27,401 nt of DNA, taken from contig CAZEFK010000094.1 in assembly GCA_964511405.1 (NCBI GenBank), forward strand, positions 1 to 27,401, written 5' to 3'. Source of the stretch: CAZEFK01 sp964511405 (GTDB lineage: Bacteria; Pseudomonadota; Alphaproteobacteria; Elsterales; Elsteraceae). Below are positions 7,578 through 14,635 of the stretch, piece after piece. Made by a program: the position numbers and the translations under genes. The stretch's first letter is position 1. Every line of letters starts with the position of its first letter. Below the pieces are notes generated by a model. That model did not search any database. It saw only the letters and a program-made list of their open reading frames with translations, and was not told where the DNA came from.

Positions 7578-9125
7578 TCACTCCGGCAGCCCTGCTTGAC
7601 GCAGGCCATCAGAGAAGATGGCGATGTCTTGCGGCCGGCGGAAAGGGAGCCAATCCCGGAGATTGGCAATGCGCAGGGCGGGATCGAGCTGGCGCAGGTG
7701 CTGCATTGCCTGCCGGGCTTCGTCAGCCCGCCCGGCCAGCGCGTGGCTGGCCGCGATCACGGCGACCACCATCAGGAAGCTCGGCAAATCCCGGAACGAC
7801 GTCGCGGCCCACGACGCGGCTTCGTCGAAACGCTCGGCGAACAGATGCGCGGCCGCCATTCCGGCCTGCATGCGATACAATTCGGGATCCAGCGGGCTGA
7901 GGCGGATCGCCTGGGTGAAATGGGCGATCGCGCCATCGGGATCGCCGTGCCAAACCCGAAGAAACCCGCCCAGGAACCAGGCGGCCGCCAGGTTGGGATT
8001 GAGCAGCTTCGCCCGGTCGAGCAGCTCAATGCCGCTGTCGAGGTCGTCGGCCAGGTGGGCGAGAGCATGGCCGGCCCGGGCAAGCACGACCGCATCGTCC
8101 CGCCCCAGCTCGATGGCGCGGCGAGCCAGGTGCACGCCCTCGGCGATCTCGTGCGGGCGATCGCCGAGCCAGCCATTGGCCTTGCGCCAGAAGTAGCACC
8201 AGGCTGCCATGCCGTGGGCCGGCGCGTAGAGCGCGTCCAGCTCGATCGCCTTGGAGAACAGGTGCAGAGCCTGGTCCACCGCCTCCCTGCTGCCACGCTG
8301 CAGGTTCGCCATCGCCCGAAGATAGTAATCGTAGGCATCGAGACTCTCGGTCGGCTTGTGCTGCGCGCGCTCGATCTCGGCCCGTTGGAGCTGCGGCGCG
8401 ATCGCGCCGACGACGCTCGCGGTCATCTGGTCCTGCAGCGCGAATATATCGTCGATCCTGCCTTCGAAGCGTTCCGACCAGAGATTGGTGCCCGTGGTGG
8501 CATCGACGAGCTGGCCGGTGATCCGCACCCGGTTCGCTGATTTGCGCAAGCTGCCTTCGACCAGGTAGCGAACGCCCAGGTCCCGCCCCACCTGCTTCAC
8601 GTCGACCGCCCGGCCCTTGTAGGTGAAGCTCGAGTTCCGGGCGATCACGAAAAGTCCGCTCATGCGCGACATGGCGGCGATGATGTCTTCCACCACGCCA
8701 TCGACGAAGTAGTCCTGGCTCGGATCGCCGCTGAGGTTCAGGAAGGGCATGACCGCGACGGATGGCCGGTCGGGAAGGGTCAAGGCCTCCGCCGGCGGCG
8801 GCGTGTGAAGGTCGGCGGCGCCGCGCGGCTGCGATGCGGCGCTCTCCTGCACCGCGCCCACGAACCGGTAGCCCTTGCGGGCAATCGTGCGCACCAGGCG
8901 CTGCGCCTCGCCGGTGTCGCCGATCGCCTTGCGCGCGGCATTGATATGGCTGGTCAGGGTGGAGTCCGAGACGATGCGGCCACCCCAGACCGCGTCGATC
9001 AGGTCGTCCTTGGTCACGACGCGGTCGCGGTTGAGCACCAAGTGAAGCAGCAGGTCGAAGACCTGCGGCCCGAGCGCTATCCGCGCAGACCCCCGGGCAA
9101 GCTCCCGCCGATCAGGGTCGAGCAC
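7578..9125 (-). CDS. Winged-helix DNA-binding / TPR-repeat regulator (CadC/OmpR-type wHTH)
   Basis: This protein of about 515 aa has three parts. The N-terminal OmpR/CadC-type winged helix (about 1-92) includes VVTKDDLIDAVW, STLTSHINAARKAIGD and the wing IARKGYRFVG. A middle domain of the TolB-N/adenylate-cyclase-associated kind (about 120-240) includes PSVAVMPFLNLSGD, YFVDGVVEDI, ARNSSFTYKG and GVRYLVEGSLRK. A C-terminal array of tetratricopeptide repeats (about 265-500) follows. No transmembrane helix is evident, so it is probably cytosolic. The start is GTG 9125 with GGGGA just upstream; an in-frame TAA sits four codons further up, so the usual extra N-terminal residues are missing unless ATT 9137 is used. 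It is divergent from an NmrA-like gene and likely regulates it and itself. The effector is unknown. Confidence 0.88.
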   Translation of the reverse strand: MLDPDRRELARGSARIALGPQVFDLLLHLVLNRDRVVTKDDLIDAVWGGRIVSDSTLTSHINAARKAIGDTGEAQRLVRTIARKGYRFVGAVQESAASQPRGAADLHTPPPAEALTLPDRPSVAVMPFLNLSGDPSQDYFVDGVVEDIIAAMSRMSGLFVIARNSSFTYKGRAVDVKQVGRDLGVRYLVEGSLRKSANRVRITGQLVDATTGTNLWSERFEGRIDDIFALQDQMTASVVGAIAPQLQRAEIERAQHKPTESLDAYDYYLRAMANLQRGSREAVDQALHLFSKAIELDALYAPAHGMAAWCYFWRKANGWLGDRPHEIAEGVHLARRAIELGRDDAVVLARAGHALAHLADDLDSGIELLDRAKLLNPNLAAAWFLGGFLRVWHGDPDGAIAHFTQAIRLSPLDPELYRMQAGMAAAHLFAERFDEAASWAATSFRDLPSFLMVVAVIAASHALAGRADEARQAMQHLRQLDPALRIANLRDWLPFRRPQDIAIFSDGLRQAGLPE

Positions 9126-9136
9126 AATATCCCCAA

Positions 9137-9142
9137 TTTATA
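9137..9142 (-). promoter_or_regulatory. Candidate -10 box (TATAAA) of the winged-helix/TPR gene
   Basis: On the minus strand TATAAA lies 11 bases upstream of the GTG start in otherwise GC-rich DNA. This would place transcription initiation only a few bases before the start codon, giving a leaderless or nearly leaderless mRNA. No good -35 box is present at 16-18 bases, as expected for an activator-dependent promoter. Confidence 0.4.
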
Positions 9143-9174
9143 TCGCAGCACGCCGCCCCCGTCGCACCGGCCAT

Positions 9175-9207
9175 ATTTGGACGGCAATCCAAGCCAATTT
9201 GGACGGC
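9175..9207. repeat. Phased TTGGA/TCCAA/TTGGA operator-like repeat
   Basis: The 11-mer ATTTGGACGGC occurs at 9175-9185 and again at 9197-9207. Between them TCCAA (9188-9192) is the inverted form, so TTGGA, TCCAA and TTGGA begin at 9177, 9188 and 9199, exactly 11 bases apart. This puts all three elements on the same face of the helix. The array lies between the divergent winged-helix/TPR and NmrA-like genes, about 45-75 bases upstream of the candidate start of the former's transcript. It is a good candidate binding site for the winged-helix regulator. Confidence 0.55.
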
Positions 9208-9287
9208 GTGGCAACGTCTTTCTGCGCGCCCTCGGTCATCCTTCGACCGCCAACACCTCGGGCAACACCTCGAACGGAGACCGAACC

Positions 9288-10031
9288 ATGAAGATCGTTG
9301 TTATCGGCGGTACCGGCCTGATCGGTGGCAAGGTCGTCTCGAACCTGCGTCGGATGGGGCATGAGCTCATCGCGGCGGCGCCGAGCACGGGCGTCAATAC
9401 CATCACCGGCGAAGGGCTGGCCGATGCGGTCGCGGGGGCGCAGGTCGTCATCGATGTCGCGAACGCCCCCGATTTTGCGGACGGGCCGGTCATGGCGTTC
9501 TTCACGACGTCGGGCCGCAACCTGGTCGCCGCGGCGAAGGCTGCCGGCGTGCGCCACCACATCGCGCTGTCGGTGATCGGCAGCGACCGCCTGCCGGACA
9601 GCGGCTACCTGCGGGCGAAGGCCATGCAGGAAACGCTGATCAAGGCGTCCGGGCTGCCCTACACGATCATCCGGTCGACCCAGTTCTTCGAGTTTCTGGG
9701 GGGGATCGCCCAGTCGGCAAGCGAAGGCCAGGTGGTTCGCCTGTCACCGGCGCTGCTGCAGCCCATCGCCTCCGACGACGTCGCCGCCTTCGTGACCAAG
9801 GTCGCGACACTGCCGCCGGCCAACGGCGTGCTCGAGCTGGCGGGGCCGGAACGCATCGGTCTCGACGATCTGGTTCGCCGCTACCTTGCCGCCAAGCACG
9901 ATCCCCGCACCGTGGTCACCGATGTCCGGGCGCGCTACTTCGGCGCCGAGCTGACCGACAAGTCCCTGACGCCCGGCGACCATCCGCACATCGGGTCGAC
10001 CTCGCTCGACACCTGGCTCGCCCGGGCATAG
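9288..10031 (+). CDS. NmrA-like NAD(P)-binding atypical SDR protein
   Basis: This 247-aa Rossmann-fold protein is an atypical short-chain dehydrogenase of the NmrA/NAD(P)H-azoreductase-like group. The dinucleotide motif GGTGLIGG is at 7-14. HIALSVIGSD, GYLRAKAMQE and the segment GLPYTIIRSTQFFEFL are typical of SDR_a5-like proteins annotated as NAD(P)H-binding or nucleoside-diphosphate-sugar epimerases. The catalytic Tyr-x3-Lys of classical SDRs appears as YLRAK. The start ATG 9288 follows CGGAGA by about seven bases. It lies seven bases before the next SDR gene and is divergent from the winged-helix/TPR regulator. Substrate unknown; a role in redox sensing or reductive detoxification is only a guess. 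Confidence 0.85.
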   Translation: MKIVVIGGTGLIGGKVVSNLRRMGHELIAAAPSTGVNTITGEGLADAVAGAQVVIDVANAPDFADGPVMAFFTTSGRNLVAAAKAAGVRHHIALSVIGSDRLPDSGYLRAKAMQETLIKASGLPYTIIRSTQFFEFLGGIAQSASEGQVVRLSPALLQPIASDDVAAFVTKVATLPPANGVLELAGPERIGLDDLVRRYLAAKHDPRTVVTDVRARYFGAELTDKSLTPGDHPHIGSTSLDTWLARA

Positions 10032-10038
10032 CGCTCCG

Positions 10039-10791
10039 ATGATCGGACTGAACGGCAAGGTCGTCATCGTCACCGGTGGCAGCTCGGGCATCGGTCGGGC
10101 CGCGGCGCTCGGATTTGCGCAGCATGGCGCCAAAGTCGTCATCACCGGACGCCGCGCCGGCCCGTTGCGGGCGGCGATGAACGACCATCCGAACATCGCG
10201 GGCGTGACGGCCGATGCCGCTGTCCCGGCGGATGCCCGGCGCACGATCGACGAAGCGCTCGATACCTGGGGGCGCGTGGACGTCCTGGTCAACAATGCCG
10301 GGGCCGGCGCGATCCTGCCGATGTCGGACGCCACCGCCGAGGCGATCGCCGGCATCTTTGCGGTCAATGTCGTCGGCCCCAGCCTGCTCGCGGCCGCCGC
10401 GCTGCCCTACCTGGCGGCGTCGCAGGGAGCCATCGTCAATGTGTCGAGCACGCTTGGCCAGAAGCCGGCGCCGGGACTGTCGCACTACGCGGCGAGCAAG
10501 GCGGCGCTGGATCACTTGACCCGGTGCTGGGCGCTCGAGCTTGCGCCCCTTGGCGTGCGGGTCAATGCGGTCGCGGCCGGTCCGACGGAGACCGGTGCCC
10601 TGACGGGAATGATGGGGCTCTCCGCCGACCGTGCCGAGGCCGTCAAGGAGCGGGAGCGTGAACGGATCCCGCTCGGGCGGCGCGGCAATCCGGAAGACGT
10701 CGCCCGATGGATCCTGATGCTGGCCGATCCCGTCTCCGAATGGGTTACGGGGCAGGTAATCGCGGTCGATGGCGGGTTGGCCATTTCCTGA
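10039..10791 (+). CDS. Classical SDR family oxidoreductase
   Basis: This 250-aa classical short-chain dehydrogenase/reductase carries cofactor motif TGGSSGIG (12-19), NNAG (85-88), catalytic Ser in NVSST (136-137), and Y150-x3-K154. The C-terminal GQVIAVDGG is the family's closing motif. GRR after strand 2 (about 37-39) suggests an NADP(H) preference, but this is weak. The ATG lies seven bases after the NmrA-like gene stop, so the two form an operon. Closest families are the FabG-like and glucose-1-dehydrogenase-like SDRs; the substrate cannot be assigned. Confidence 0.9.
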   Translation: MIGLNGKVVIVTGGSSGIGRAAALGFAQHGAKVVITGRRAGPLRAAMNDHPNIAGVTADAAVPADARRTIDEALDTWGRVDVLVNNAGAGAILPMSDATAEAIAGIFAVNVVGPSLLAAAALPYLAASQGAIVNVSSTLGQKPAPGLSHYAASKAALDHLTRCWALELAPLGVRVNAVAAGPTETGALTGMMGLSADRAEAVKERERERIPLGRRGNPEDVARWILMLADPVSEWVTGQVIAVDGGLAIS

Positions 10792-10800
10792 TCGGCTCTC

Positions 10801-10831
10801 GGCCGAAGTCTTTGCTCGTGAGCAATCGGCC
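10801..10831. repeat. Bulged inverted repeat after the SDR gene
   Basis: TTGCTC (10812-10817) and GAGCAA (10820-10825) form a perfect palindrome around two bases. It is flanked by GGCCGA (10801-10806) and TCGGCC (10826-10831), which extend the stem to 12 bp if five bases (10807-10811) bulge out. It lies just after the SDR stop and about 55 bases before the AraC gene. It could end the SDR transcript or be an AraC-gene operator. The 93-base gap holds nothing else I recognise. Confidence 0.45.
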
Positions 10832-10884
10832 CAAAATGAACCTGCATTTGAGCGCACCCTCCCATTGAACGCGAGCACAAACCC

Positions 10885-11826
10885 ATGTGTAAGCCGAACA
10901 TGCGCCGGGAGCGTCCGTCTGGTACCTCCGACGTGTCCCCGAACAACCAGCCGATGGCGGACCGGCGGTCTGCCGATGTCGAAATGGCGCGAGTCCTCAA
11001 GACGGCGCCGCTTCGCATGGCATCGGACCCGGGCGGCACGATCGCCCATTGGAAGCATGGCGCTCTGCACGACGTCGTCGAGCCGATGACCGACCATGTC
11101 ATCATGACGTACATCGGCACCATGCAGCGCTTGGAGCGGCGCTCCGGGCGATCGGTTGCGATCGGCATGGCGCGGTCCGGCGCCGTGACGATCATTTCGG
11201 CGGGATCGAGCGCCCGCTGGGATATCGCCGGCACCGTCAATGTCGTCCAGCTCTATCTTCCCCACGCAACGCTGGCGCGCGTTGCTGCCGAGGCCGACAG
11301 GGCTGGGCCGGCGCATCTTTTGGAGCGCACCGGCCACCCCGATCCGACGACATCCCGACTGCTTATCAGTGCCGCGGATGTTCTGGACGGCACCGAGGCC
11401 CTGGACGCGCTATTCCGGCAACAATTGACGGATCTTCTAGCCACGCGCCTGCTGGCTGCGCACACCGGGGTCCCCGACACGCGTCAGCCGGCCCTGGGCG
11501 GCCTGTCGCCGACGGCGCTGCGCCGCGCCATCGAACGCTTGCGCTCGGACAGCGACGCGGACGTATCGCTCGCGGCGCTGGCTTCGGATGCCGGGCTGTC
11601 CCGGTTCCATTTCTGCCGTGCCTTCAAGGAAAGCACCGGACTTTCGCCGCATGCCTGGCTGCGCCAATACCGGCTCGAGCAGGCCATGACCATGCTGCGC
11701 GACCCCGATGCCTCGATCGTGTCGGTCGCCGCAGCGCTTGGCTATGCCTCGCAGACGGCGTTCGCGGCGGCATTCCGGCGGCTGACCGGGGAAACCCCCA
11801 GCAATTGGCGACGGCGCGCCCGGTAG
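10885..11826 (+). CDS. AraC family transcriptional regulator
   Basis: This regulator of about 313 aa has an AraC/XylS double helix-turn-helix at the C-terminus (about 212-310). The first HTH is VSLAALASDAGLSRFHFCRAFKESTG. The second is IVSVAAALGYASQTAFAAAFRRLTGETPSNWRR, the family signature. The N-terminal part resembles the effector region of AraC proteins that sense small aromatic or lipophilic molecules, but I cannot name the ligand. The start is uncertain: ATG 10885, 10900, 10954 and 10984 are in frame and none has a clear Shine-Dalgarno, so the first 20-30 residues may not be translated. It may control the adjacent SDR operon upstream or the flavoprotein and efflux genes downstream. Confidence 0.88.
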   Translation: MCKPNMRRERPSGTSDVSPNNQPMADRRSADVEMARVLKTAPLRMASDPGGTIAHWKHGALHDVVEPMTDHVIMTYIGTMQRLERRSGRSVAIGMARSGAVTIISAGSSARWDIAGTVNVVQLYLPHATLARVAAEADRAGPAHLLERTGHPDPTTSRLLISAADVLDGTEALDALFRQQLTDLLATRLLAAHTGVPDTRQPALGGLSPTALRRAIERLRSDSDADVSLAALASDAGLSRFHFCRAFKESTGLSPHAWLRQYRLEQAMTMLRDPDASIVSVAAALGYASQTAFAAAFRRLTGETPSNWRRRAR

Positions 11827-11828
11827 CA

Positions 11829-11854
11829 GCAATCGCGCGGCAATCACGGCAATC
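11829..11854. repeat. Three GCAATC repeats after the AraC gene
   Basis: GCAATC occurs at 11829-11834, 11840-11845 and 11849-11854, beginning right after the AraC stop codon. They are near-helically spaced (11 and 9 bases) and are the most ordered element in the 150-base gap before the flavoprotein gene. A regulator site is possible, as is chance. No convincing -10/-35 pair was found in the rest of the gap. Confidence 0.3.
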
Positions 11855-11976
11855 GCTCTGGGGCACGGGCCGCCAGCATTCGCTAAATCATCCCAGGTAT
11901 CCACGCTGACGACCTGCCGATACAGAGCGCAATGACGCGCGTATTTCCGGAAAACTCGAACGACGGAGTAGATCAC

Positions 11977-13182
11977 ATGCGGCTCGTCATCATCGGCGCC
12001 GGCTTTGCCGGCATGTACGCCGCCCTTTCCGCCGCCCGCCTGCGCGAGATCCAGGGCGTCTCGCCGGAGACGCTCGAGATCGCGCTGGTGGCGCCCGAGC
12101 CGACGCTGGTGATCCGGCCGCGGCTCTATGAGCCGAAGCCCGAGACGCTGACGGCACCGCTGCTGGACGTCCTGAAGGCGGTCGATGTCGTCTATGTGCA
12201 GGGCCGTGCCGAGGCGGTCGACACGGCGGCCCGCGCGGTGGACATCGCGACCGCGGACGGCACGCGGATCGCGCTGGCCTATGATCGACTGGTCGTCGCG
12301 TCCGGCAGCCGGCTGTTCCGTCCCAGCATTCCCGGTCTCGCCGAGCACGCCTTCAGCGTCGACCAGCTCGACGACGCGATCGCGCTCGACCGGCACCTGC
12401 GCAGCCTGGCGGATCGGCCGGCATCGGCGGCGCGCGATACGGTCGTGGTTGCCGGCGGCGGGTTCACCGGCATCGAGACGGCAACCGAGATGCCGGCGCG
12501 GCTGCGCGCCATCCTCGGCGAGCAGGCCAGGCCGAGGGTCATCATCGTCGAGCGCAATGCGGCCATCGCGCCCGACATGGGGGCCGGCCCGCGGCCGATC
12601 ATCGAGGAGGCGCTCCGCAAGCTCGGCGTGGAAACCCGGCTCGGCGCCGGCGTCGAAGCGGTGGAGGGGACCGGCGTGACGCTGATCAACGGCGATCGCA
12701 TCGACAGCATGACGGTGATCTGGGCGGCCGGCATGCGGGCGGCGCCGCTGGCGGCGCAGATCCCGGGCGAGCGTGACAATTTCGGCCGCCTGCTGGTGGA
12801 CCGGGAGTTGCGCGTGCTGGCGGTGCCCGGCGTGTTCGCGACCGGCGACGCGGCCAGGGCGGCCAGCGACGATGTCGGCAACTACGCGCTGATGTCGTGC
12901 CAGCACGCCACGCGCATGGGCGCCTTCGCCGGCAACAATGCCGCCGCCGAGCTGCTGGGCGTGCCGACCACGCCCTATCACCAGAAAGTGTACGTCACCT
13001 GCCTCGACCTGGGTGCGGCCGGCGCGATCTTCACGCGAGGCTGGGAGCGGACCGTGGACATGGTCGGCGCGGCGGCGAAGCAGACCAAGCACGACATCAA
13101 CACCGTGTGGATCTACCCGCCGCGGGCCGAGCGTGCCTCCGCGCTGGCGTCGGCCGACCCGGAGTGCGTCACCAACCTTTAG
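11977..13182 (+). CDS. NAD(P)/FAD-dependent oxidoreductase (NDH-2-like)
   Basis: This 401-aa pyridine-nucleotide-disulfide-type flavoprotein has two Rossmann folds. The FAD-binding GAGFAG is at 7-12 (MRLVIIGAGFAGMYAA), and a second dinucleotide motif GGGFTGIE is at 160-167. VFATGDAAR (about 290) is the FAD-ribityl contact. There is no redox CxxxxC pair near the N-terminus, so it resembles type II NADH dehydrogenases and related quinone reductases rather than thiol reductases. I start at ATG 11977, preceded by CGGAG at eight bases, rather than the in-frame ATG at 11932, which adds 15 residues unlike the family N-terminus. It stands between the AraC regulator and the efflux genes. Membrane association is not obvious. 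Confidence 0.87.
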   Translation: MRLVIIGAGFAGMYAALSAARLREIQGVSPETLEIALVAPEPTLVIRPRLYEPKPETLTAPLLDVLKAVDVVYVQGRAEAVDTAARAVDIATADGTRIALAYDRLVVASGSRLFRPSIPGLAEHAFSVDQLDDAIALDRHLRSLADRPASAARDTVVVAGGGFTGIETATEMPARLRAILGEQARPRVIIVERNAAIAPDMGAGPRPIIEEALRKLGVETRLGAGVEAVEGTGVTLINGDRIDSMTVIWAAGMRAAPLAAQIPGERDNFGRLLVDRELRVLAVPGVFATGDAARAASDDVGNYALMSCQHATRMGAFAGNNAAAELLGVPTTPYHQKVYVTCLDLGAAGAIFTRGWERTVDMVGAAAKQTKHDINTVWIYPPRAERASALASADPECVTNL

Positions 13183-13249
13183 CTGTGTTCGCGACGCGGC
13201 CGCGCTCCGACGCCGGAGCGCGGACCGCTCGCCAGCGACCAACCTGGAG

Positions 13250-13410
13250 CTCACGACGATGAGAAAACCTACGAAGGCCATTCCAAGGATTACGAGTTCG
13301 GGCTGAACGCCATGCGGGCGCATTGGCAGAGCGGGTTGGACGACATCCGCCGCACGCTGGCCGATCCGCGGCGCCTGGAGCTGCCGCCGCCCGAACTGGG
13401 GATCGCGATG
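13250..13410 (+). pseudogene. Relic of patatin-like phospholipase (DUF3734-type C-terminus)
   Basis: Translation in the frame of the following efflux gene gives YEGHSKDYEFGLNAMRAHW, followed by GLDDIRRTLADP. This is strongly like the C-terminal end of DUF3734-containing patatin-like phospholipases (SKDYEFS..T...HW..G..D...TL..P). No patatin nucleophile motif (GxSxG) or oxyanion motif is present upstream; the preceding DNA to the flavoprotein stop is low-complexity and unrelated. The fragment has no start of its own near its beginning other than ATG 13261, in another frame. It runs on without a stop into the EmrA-like gene. I read it as the remnant left by a deletion or rearrangement. The family call is from memory of the motif and was not searched. 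Confidence 0.6.
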
Positions 13411-13470
13411 TCCATCGCCCCGGTTGAGGCGGCGCGGGCAGCGCGATCCCACTCACCGACGGAGGTCACC

Positions 13471-14616
13471 ATGACCGACACCAGGCACACCGCATCGTTC
13501 GACGCGAGCGACCGCACGCCGTCGCCTCGGCAGCGGCTGCGGCCCGCCCGCCTTGTCGTCAAGCGCGCCGCGGTCGGCCTCGTGGTCGCCGGCGCAACCG
13601 CTGCAGCGGCCAACTTCGGCTATGACTACTGGACCGTGGGACAATATCGGCAATCGACCGACGATGCGTTCGTCCAGGCCGATTCGACGACAATTGCGCC
13701 GAAGGTCTCGGGCTATATTGCGGACGTTCTGGTGCAGGACAATGACCAGGTGGCGGCGGGGCGCGTGCTGGCGCGCATCGACGACCGGGACTTTCGCGCC
13801 GCGCTCGACCAAGCCCGCGCCGACGTCGCCGCCGCGCTCGCCTCCATCCAGAACATCGAGGCCGAGGTCGTGCTGCAGCAATCGATGGTCGACCAGAGCA
13901 GGGCCGCGATCGCGGCAACCGAGGCCTCGCTCAGATTTGCGGCGCAAGACCAGAGCCGCTACCGCGATCTCATGGCCACCGGTTACGGCACGGTGCAGCG
14001 CGCCCAGCAAACCGATGCGCTGCTGCGCCAGAAACTGGCGCAATTGCAGAGCGATCGCGCGGCATCAGCCGCCGCCCAGCAGAAGATCGCGGTGCTCGCG
14101 ACCGAGCGGACCAAGGCTGAAGCGGCCCGGGACCGCGCCGAGGCGGTGGCGCGCCAGGCCGAGCTGAACCTGTCCTACACCAGGATCGTGGCGCCGGTGT
14201 CCGGGGTTGTCGGTGCGCGGTCGCTGCGGGTCGGGCAGTACGTCCAGGCCGGAACCCCACTCATGGCGGTGGTGCCGCTCAACGCCGTCTACATCGTCGC
14301 CAACTTCAAGGAAACCCAGCTGACGCACATGCGCCGCGGCCAGCCGGTTGAGATCGCCGTCGACAGCTTCCCCGACGTCACCCTCAAAGGCCGCATCGAC
14401 AGCCTGGCACCGGCCAGCGGGCTCCAGTTCGCGCTGCTGCCGCCGGACAATGCCACCGGCAACTTCACCAAGATCGTGCAGCGCATCCCGGTCAAGATCG
14501 TGCTCGACGACGCGGCCCTTGCCGGCTTGCTCCGCCCCGGCATGTCGGTCGAACCCACCGTCGACACCAAGGCGGCCGCTCAAGCGGCGGTGCAATCCCC
14601 GCGCTCCGCATTGTAA
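13471..14616 (+). CDS. HlyD/EmrA-family efflux adaptor (membrane fusion protein)
   Basis: This 381-aa periplasmic adaptor has a single N-terminal membrane anchor (about 31-50). A split biotinyl-lipoyl domain follows (STDDAFVQADSTTIAPKVSGYIADVLVQDNDQVAAG, about 62-97, with its second half near YTRIVAPVSGVVGARSLRVGQYVQAGTPL). Between the halves is an Ala/Gln-rich alpha-helical hairpin of roughly 120 residues. A beta-barrel region (VYIVANFKETQLTHMRRGQPVEI) comes next. ATG 13471 is chosen because GGAGG lies immediately upstream. The frame is open for a further 280 bases, but that part encodes a patatin relic. It pairs with the DHA2 transporter 19 bases downstream. No TolC-like outer-membrane gene is in the window. 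Confidence 0.93.
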   Translation: MTDTRHTASFDASDRTPSPRQRLRPARLVVKRAAVGLVVAGATAAAANFGYDYWTVGQYRQSTDDAFVQADSTTIAPKVSGYIADVLVQDNDQVAAGRVLARIDDRDFRAALDQARADVAAALASIQNIEAEVVLQQSMVDQSRAAIAATEASLRFAAQDQSRYRDLMATGYGTVQRAQQTDALLRQKLAQLQSDRAASAAAQQKIAVLATERTKAEAARDRAEAVARQAELNLSYTRIVAPVSGVVGARSLRVGQYVQAGTPLMAVVPLNAVYIVANFKETQLTHMRRGQPVEIAVDSFPDVTLKGRIDSLAPASGLQFALLPPDNATGNFTKIVQRIPVKIVLDDAALAGLLRPGMSVEPTVDTKAAAQAAVQSPRSAL

Positions 14617-14635
14617 TACTCAAGGAGTGCCGATC

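Noticed and set aside
6029..7900. 623-aa plus-strand open frame across the OYE and TetR genes
   Set aside because: It is antisense to the OYE gene and out of frame with the TetR gene, with proline/arginine-rich shadow sequence only.
9251..9272. Tandem CAACACCTCG repeat upstream of the NmrA-like gene
   Set aside because: A simple 12-base tandem duplication without symmetry or match to the stronger phased repeat nearby; likely incidental.
11437..13452. Very long open frame (671 aa) on the minus strand across the AraC end and the flavoprotein gene
   Set aside because: It is antisense to genes with clear family motifs, rich in Arg/His/Gly without any recognisable domain, and typical of spurious open frames in high-GC DNA.
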